Shown here piece after piece: positions 58,525 to 64,000 of a DNA stretch of 64,000 bases (position 1 is its first letter; every line of letters starts with the position of its first letter). The notes beneath the pieces were generated by a model. It worked only from the letters and a program-made list of their open reading frames with translations. It made no database searches and was not told the origin of the DNA. Source of the stretch: Candidula unifasciata (lineage: Eukaryota; Mollusca; Gastropoda; Stylommatophora; Geomitridae); the NCBI GenBank assembly GCA_905116865.2, contig CAJHNH020008558.1, positions 128,501 through 192,500 of the forward strand. Reading direction: 5' to 3'. A program made the translations under genes and the position numbers.

Positions 58525-58757
58525 GTCGACTCCTTGTCTAAGTCGATGCGAACGCTTCGTAATGCCGGGATGCCAGGTTCAATCCCAGCTGCGGGCCATA
58601 AGCCTTGCGTTGGTTTCGACAGTGGTATCAAGAAAGCCGACCGTATAGAAGGCAATGTCAAACTACTGGACGTAAATTTGCCTAGAAAAACCACACAACA
58701 GCCAGGAGCTGTTGAGGTTGGTTCTGCAATGTTCTGTAAAGGATACGCAACTAACAA
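58525..58757 (+). mobile_element. tRNA-derived SINE S1, complete
   Basis: gtcgactccttgtctaagtc then gatgcgaacgc (A-box region), aggttcaatcccagctgcgg (B box), end ggatacgcaactaacaa. Perfect 10-bp duplication gtggtcctgt at 58515-58524 and 58758-58767. Lies 43 bp after the hAT MITE. Confidence 0.88.
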
Positions 58758-59309
58758 GTGGTCCTGTAGAGAATGTCTCATATGTTGCTGATCATTGGGT
58801 ATAAAATAGATTGAAGCAGACTATCATAGAGCACATGAAATCGCTGAGAAACTACTATCAAAATATTGACAAACAGCAGTCTGGAAAGTGTGTAGCCAGA
58901 CCGAGAAAAGGATCTTTGTTGGAAATCCATGGCAGCCAACCGTAGTTGTGGAGACGACACCTAATTGTTTAACTGAAGGACTTACGGTGTCAAATGAATA
59001 CATGAGAGCATAATTTGTGCCCATCGTTTGAAATTCTGTGAGTTGTCCAATTATAACGTACTAGGAGTAAAACAAAGTAAATTTTTCTTTTTTTTTTTTT
59101 TGGGGTGCTAATTTGTGCAACTTTTCTACTCAGCTAGCAGTTGTATTGAAAGATCAACATGACAAGGCGGCAGATAAGGAGAAAGTTTATTGGTGCATCT
59201 TAACCTAATCTCTTAACATCTTAACCGCTAACTTTAATGTCATAAAGTTGTCAAGTTCCCCCCCCCCCCCCCCAAAAATGTGTATATATATATCAAAGTT
59301 ATCGTCCTT

Positions 59310-59640
59310 CGGATATTATCTTAGGTAATGCGGGTGTGTAGGGAAACGAGCAGACATGCAGACTGGCTGGTTCTGCACCACTTGGTTGTAAATGTATGCA
59401 TGACAAGCTAGATGTTTTCAATGTCTGTTGGGAGCGAGAAAACAGCACGGAAGCACAAACAGACCATTCACGATCTGAAGAGAATGCTGCAGTGGATCTG
59501 ACAAACAACATTCAGGGGAACAGCCAGACGGACTGACAATCAGACAATCAAAATTGGAACTCTGCTCTAGAGCGCTAGCTGCTGAAGATGAGGAGGAAGC
59601 GTTTTTGGGAATGTCCTGGGCGTTATGTTGCCGGTTGTTT
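59310..59640 (+). pseudogene. RNase H family R fragment
   Basis: taatgcgggtgtgtagggaa, acgagcagacatgcagactg, ggttctgcaccacttggttg, gtttttgggaatgtcctggg: colinear with 11615-11945. Confidence 0.7.
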
Positions 59641-59644
59641 ATCC

Positions 59645-60345
59645 AACCCAACTCAGTTATAGTTACTCCCCCACCCCCCATACCCATCCTCTCACAAGGG
59701 TCAGTCAATATTTGCATTAGAACAGGACTGTTGCTTTGCTTAAAAAAATCATCACTTTCAACAAGTATCCCTGAAGGAGGAGCTTTAGCTTATGTCCACT
59801 GCTCGCCCAAAAGAGGCCGTGAAAAAGACTTGCAGTATTGGTGCGATAAAGGGAGACAGATCAACATACTGTCGCGACCGTTGACGGAAGTCGTCTACTG
59901 GCGAGCCACTGGATGACCCGGACGCCGATTATTAGAACTGGAGAACGTATTGGATATTTACAGCTTACATCTATGTAAGGAAAAGACTCAGCAAGCGGAC
60001 ACTCGGTTGTTACACTTATTAGTATTACAAATTTCTACTTCTGGTTTTCTTCAATGATTTTGCACTTATAGTATCTGCAGCTCTTGGAGACATGCTCGTG
60101 TCAGACGCGCCGCCATGGAGAAAACATTCGAGGACCCCCCCCCCCCAACCCCCCGCCCCTCCTCAAGTTATTTTCTAGGGCGTTGATGGAACTCAAACCT
60201 TGTTTAATTACGAAATAATCACATTTATTATAAACGAGGCTTATCCCTTAAAAGCCGCCTTAGAAAATTTTTGGGTGGGGGTGAAATGTTTTTTTATGTG
60301 CCAAAGGCAATGAAAAAAAAAATGTATGTGTCATCTATTTTTAAA
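59645..60345. other. No recognisable gene
   Basis: C-rich runs at 59666-59680 and 60138-60160; a 120-codon ORF (59554-59916) starts inside the RNase H repeat and has no signature of its own. Confidence 0.45.
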
Positions 60346-60349
60346 ATGC

Positions 60350-60770
60350 TTATAATAAAACTTCAGTATTGGGAAAAGAAAATAACAACATATGAAATAC
60401 ACTGTCTTCGCGAAGTCATTGACAACATAAGGAAAGAAGTTACGAATACCAGCATTAGAGTGACAGTTGGGAAAAGGCCATTTCTAGATGATATTATCAG
60501 CCAAAGAATGAAAGCGTTCAGCCATCTAGTGAGAATGCAGTCAGATCAAATTGCAAATAAGACCTTTTACAACAGAACATTTGGAAGGAAGGCAAGAGGA
60601 AGACCAAGAAAGATATAGTTAAATAGTGTAGCTGAAACTTGCAAAAAGATGAACAATTCCGGCACAAAAGCCACGCGAGAAGCGCAAGACAAATACAGAA
60701 AACTACGACATTGGGTTACAACCTGGTATCAGTGAGACGACACCAAAAAAAAAAAAGAAGAAGAAGAAGA
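60350..60770 (+). pseudogene. LINE ORF2 C-terminus with (GAA)n tail
   Basis: KKITTYEIHCLREVIDNIRK, then RMKAFSHLVRMQSDQIANKT and FYNRTFGRKARGRPRKI-stop. The tail is (aag)n at 60755-60770. This copy shows the ancestral form of the 69-bp satellite unit. Confidence 0.84.
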
Positions 60771-60774
60771 CTTG

Positions 60775-62275
60775 GAAAAGGGTGGGTGGGGGCGATCTAC
60801 TGGCTCTTAAATGTAGTGAGAAAAGAGGTGGGCGGCATCAAAGTGCTTGAGTTCCGGGATTCTGACCCCCCCCTCCCCCCCCCCCCACACACACACACAC
60901 ACGCACCACACAGAGTATGCGTATGTTTATATACTTGCAATTCAGCGCATTATTTTTTGTTTACTATAACATAAATATAATACTTTACTTCGAATGTAAG
61001 GAAAACAACTATTCTGATACTTTGTAAAAGTGTTTCTATAAATAGGGAGTGGGAATGGGGAGGCTGTGGTATTGGATCTACTCCTTCTTTTCATTTTGCA
61101 ATGTTTAGAGCGGTGGATGAAATGTGCTGTTTCTAATGTCTAACATAAGTTGGTACTAATTTTTCTTTTATGTGCGTAATGTGGCTATCCTGGTCAGTAT
61201 AATCTGTTTCGCCGAACACCTGTCTGTTCATCTCTTAACTTTTTATCAATAGTATGGTTTAATTTTCCACAATAATCGTACTTAATATTTTTCCAGTACA
61301 GTCACGAAATTCTTCTGTAGTTTTCACACTTCTGCAGATCATTTTTTTTAGAGCTTAGGGTTGGGGAGGGGCGGGGGAAGTTTCATAAGATAGCCTTCTC
61401 TCCAGCCTGCTGGTATGTCTTAGGTCTCCTAGGCTTTACTGAATAATCTATGTAGCAATTCCACTGATGTGTTTACATTGGCCTTAATAACTTCTGCTAA
61501 GATACCATCTTGACTTACCGCTTTTCCTTCTGTCACATAATGCTGTTGTCAGAGTCTTTCTTAGGGTTTCACCTAATAAACCACAAAGACACTCTGAAGT
61601 AGTTTAAGTGTTGAGATGTTGGCTTGCAATGGTCTGGGCGGTATCCCGCAGCTCCAAAGAACATTCAACTACTTCAGTGACTCAAATTATGGCACTGCCG
61701 AATTAAGAAATATTCCTATGCGCAACTTGGTCTGACTTTCCCACTACTTTTAAGCCCCCAGACTAGAGAATAGTCATATAATATTCAAATTACAACATGC
61801 ATTCCAGATAACTTAAAAACTGTGATGGATGGAAACCAACCACAGAATGTAAAATAATAAAACATTATGTAATCAGTGCAAGTAAGTATGTAAAAAAAAA
61901 TTATTCAGCAAGACAAAATAACTCTAAGGAATCGAAGAATTCCCTACTCTAGATGGACTCCTGGTTTGCCACTAACATCAGAATTATCATGATTGCCAAA
62001 CTGCGGAATTATGGACTGTAGCAGGGTCGGCACCCCTACTCCTCTTTTGTCTAGTATTGTGCTGTTTGCACGGTAAGACCCTTGTGGCTCTGACCCTTAT
62101 TGTTAGAACTTTTCCCACGTACTTGAATCGTACGACCTGGCATGTGACTCTCCCCGTCCAAGCTCCAAACTAATTAATAAAATGCCGATATCCCGGCCAG
62201 CTCAGGTGATGGCAGTACACTGCAAAACAAGGAGGGATAGGAGCCCCAGGGAGCAGTTAGTAACCCCTTTATAAA
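60775..62275. other. No recognisable gene
   Basis: Contains poly(C)/(CA)n at 60867-60903; otherwise AT-rich unique-looking sequence with short ORFs only. Confidence 0.45.
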
Positions 62276-62294
62276 CGATTGCCCGGAACCTTCG

Positions 62295-62535
62295 ACACAC
62301 ACAGGCAGACATAGGGAGACGCAGAGACAGACTCGCACACAGACAGGAGATGGACAGGCCAGAGGAGGGACAGAAGGCACAGTCTCACACCGACAGACAG
62401 AGGATAGACACAGATAGAGAAGAGACAAGACACAAACGGAGATAGACTGAGGCAGAAGAAAGAGGACAGCAGGAGACAGCAAAGAACAGATGAGGGACAG
62501 GCTAGAGACGGAGTGAGGAGAACAAGCGACAAGCA
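62295..62535. repeat. Degenerate (GACA)n-like purine-rich tract
   Basis: Repeated cagacag, gagacag and agagacaag strings over about 240 bp. The two minus-strand Leu/Ser/Cys-rich ORFs here reflect the repeat. Confidence 0.7.
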
Positions 62536-62539
62536 CCGG

Positions 62540-64000
62540 CTAATTAAGCAGATAAGAGAGCATAGATAAGTAGATAGACGGTATTAGTTAATAAACCTTT
62601 TAGCCCAACCTGCACTAGTAGCCCGGTGGCAGTTAAAGACACTAGATCTAATTTACAAAGTGATTAGTGATAAAAGAACACAACGCGAATCTACAAGTAT
62701 ATAGACTTAAGAAGTTAATGTGATTTTTTTTTCAATTTGTGTGTCATTGTCGAAGTACAATATTAAAGAAGGAGATTTAAAGAAAGATAACAGTTGTTTT
62801 CAGACACTTTATTGTTCAAGCACCTAAGGCACGTGAGAGGCATGCAGCAAGCAACACATCTTCTTCACTAACTCCACTTACGACACGACCATCTTTCTCC
62901 TCGTCTATCAACAAACACCCGCCACCCTTGACACAAAAACATTACAGAGCCTGGGTTGGTTGATTGAGGAAGCATAGGCAGCAAAAGAGACGACTGTGTC
63001 ACAGGACCTAGGTAACTGGCATTTAGTGTTATGAGTAACCGCAATTTCTAGTCACTACAACTTCTTTCCAGAATGTCCTGTTGATCAGAAGTGCAGCATC
63101 TTCCAACAGTTTACACTGAGAATATTTGAAACCTTGTGAATCCAACATCAAGTCAGTAAGTTTACAAGTCACTGGTGTCGGAAGAAACCTTGAATATTTA
63201 TACTTTATGATACTGTCTTGTTTATAGCAATTAATAATATGTTCAAGTTAGAAGGTTCATTGTTATTTTGTGATGTTCTATATTATAAATTAGGCCACCC
63301 TCTGGTCATGGCAGTTGTTGGCAGCATGACCACATAAAAGGCTCCTGGGTTAAGGACACAAGCTGATGGTGATCATCAAGTGGACAGTTGTAGTCTCATA
63401 TAACCCAAGACATTGATGTATGGATACGAATGAGGTGGTCACTGAGGATACCTCATACTGTGGCTGTATGTTGGTAACACTTGATGTGTGTTATGATACT
63501 AATCGTTGACCTGGCTTCCAGATATTAGTAACACCCTGTACAAAGAGGAAAACTAGAGTTAGCAATCACCAAAAACCATACCCTGTTCAACACCCATCCA
63601 CATACTCACAGTATTTTGCGCTCAGATGTCTGTGCTAGGCTTATATAGACCGATTATGTCCGTAAAAACGCCAGGATCACCAGTGACTAGTAGTCAGGTT
63701 AGAAAAAAAATAGGTTATGTCTAATTCTACTCCCTAGTGACAGCGATAGTCTGCATTCGCTGACCAACAAAAGGATAATACAATTTCCTTTCCAGTATAC
63801 GGTACCTATTCTCACCCAGGCATAGTTTTTATGTGTGTGTGTACTAGAAGCGAAAGGCTCTAAGTATTAAGAAAAACTAAAGAAAAAGAGTTCATTAGGC
63901 GGGGACTAGAAACAGAAATATTCTAGCCCAGACATGATATCTTTTGTATTCAGTCTAGACAGAAGTAGTAGTAAAACTAGACACTACTAAATAGCAGTCC
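62540..64000. other. No recognisable gene
   Basis: Unique-looking sequence without long ORFs, domains or named repeats on either strand. Confidence 0.45.

Noticed and set aside
59554..59916. 120-codon plus-strand ORF
   Set aside because: Begins inside an RNase H repeat fragment and crosses a C-rich tract; no signature of its own.

Overview
This is eukaryotic genomic DNA: intron-rich, AT-rich and loaded with retrotransposon debris, microsatellites and minisatellites. There are no operons, ribosome binding sites or CRISPR arrays. The gene content and repeat types (RTE-like LINE 3' ends, several tRNA-derived SINEs, hAT MITEs) fit a bilaterian animal. I infer a lophotrochozoan, most likely a mollusc, but nothing here proves the phylum.

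One real host gene is visible: an orthologue of the tandem PH-domain adaptor TAPP1/TAPP2 (PLEKHA1/PLEKHA2). It lies on the plus strand and I could assemble it from 12 coding exons between 18185 and 37239 plus a last exon at 41965-42045. All splice sites are GT/AG and the reading phases are consistent, giving about 363 residues. A second possible in-phase last exon lies at 44996-45025. The protein has an N-terminal PH domain, an acidic/serine-rich linker, and a C-terminal PH domain with the basic KNWKRRYF strand that binds PtdIns(3,4)P2 in this family.

Layout: 1-18100 is a gene-free repeat field. It holds LINE reverse-transcriptase remnants, isolated RNase H fragments, a (GAA)n-tailed dispersed element, large CTT and TG/TA microsatellites, and a SPIN-like hAT MITE at 10010-10197 with a perfect 8-bp target duplication. 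18185-42420 (or to 45680) is the TAPP gene. Its introns contain a foldback element, a ~50-bp degenerate tandem array, a 36-bp minisatellite, LINE 3' ends, SINEs and a second hAT MITE with perfect 8-bp target duplications. 45700-64000 is again gene-free and contains a dimeric SINE with a 12-bp target duplication, a duplicated segment with nuclear-receptor-like half sites, and a young 69-bp satellite grown from inside a LINE coding region.

The long predicted ORFs in simple repeats (poly-Ser/Phe/Leu/Arg, Cys/Val-rich, His/Thr-rich) are repeat translations, not genes. The mobile elements are fragments; I see no complete autonomous element.
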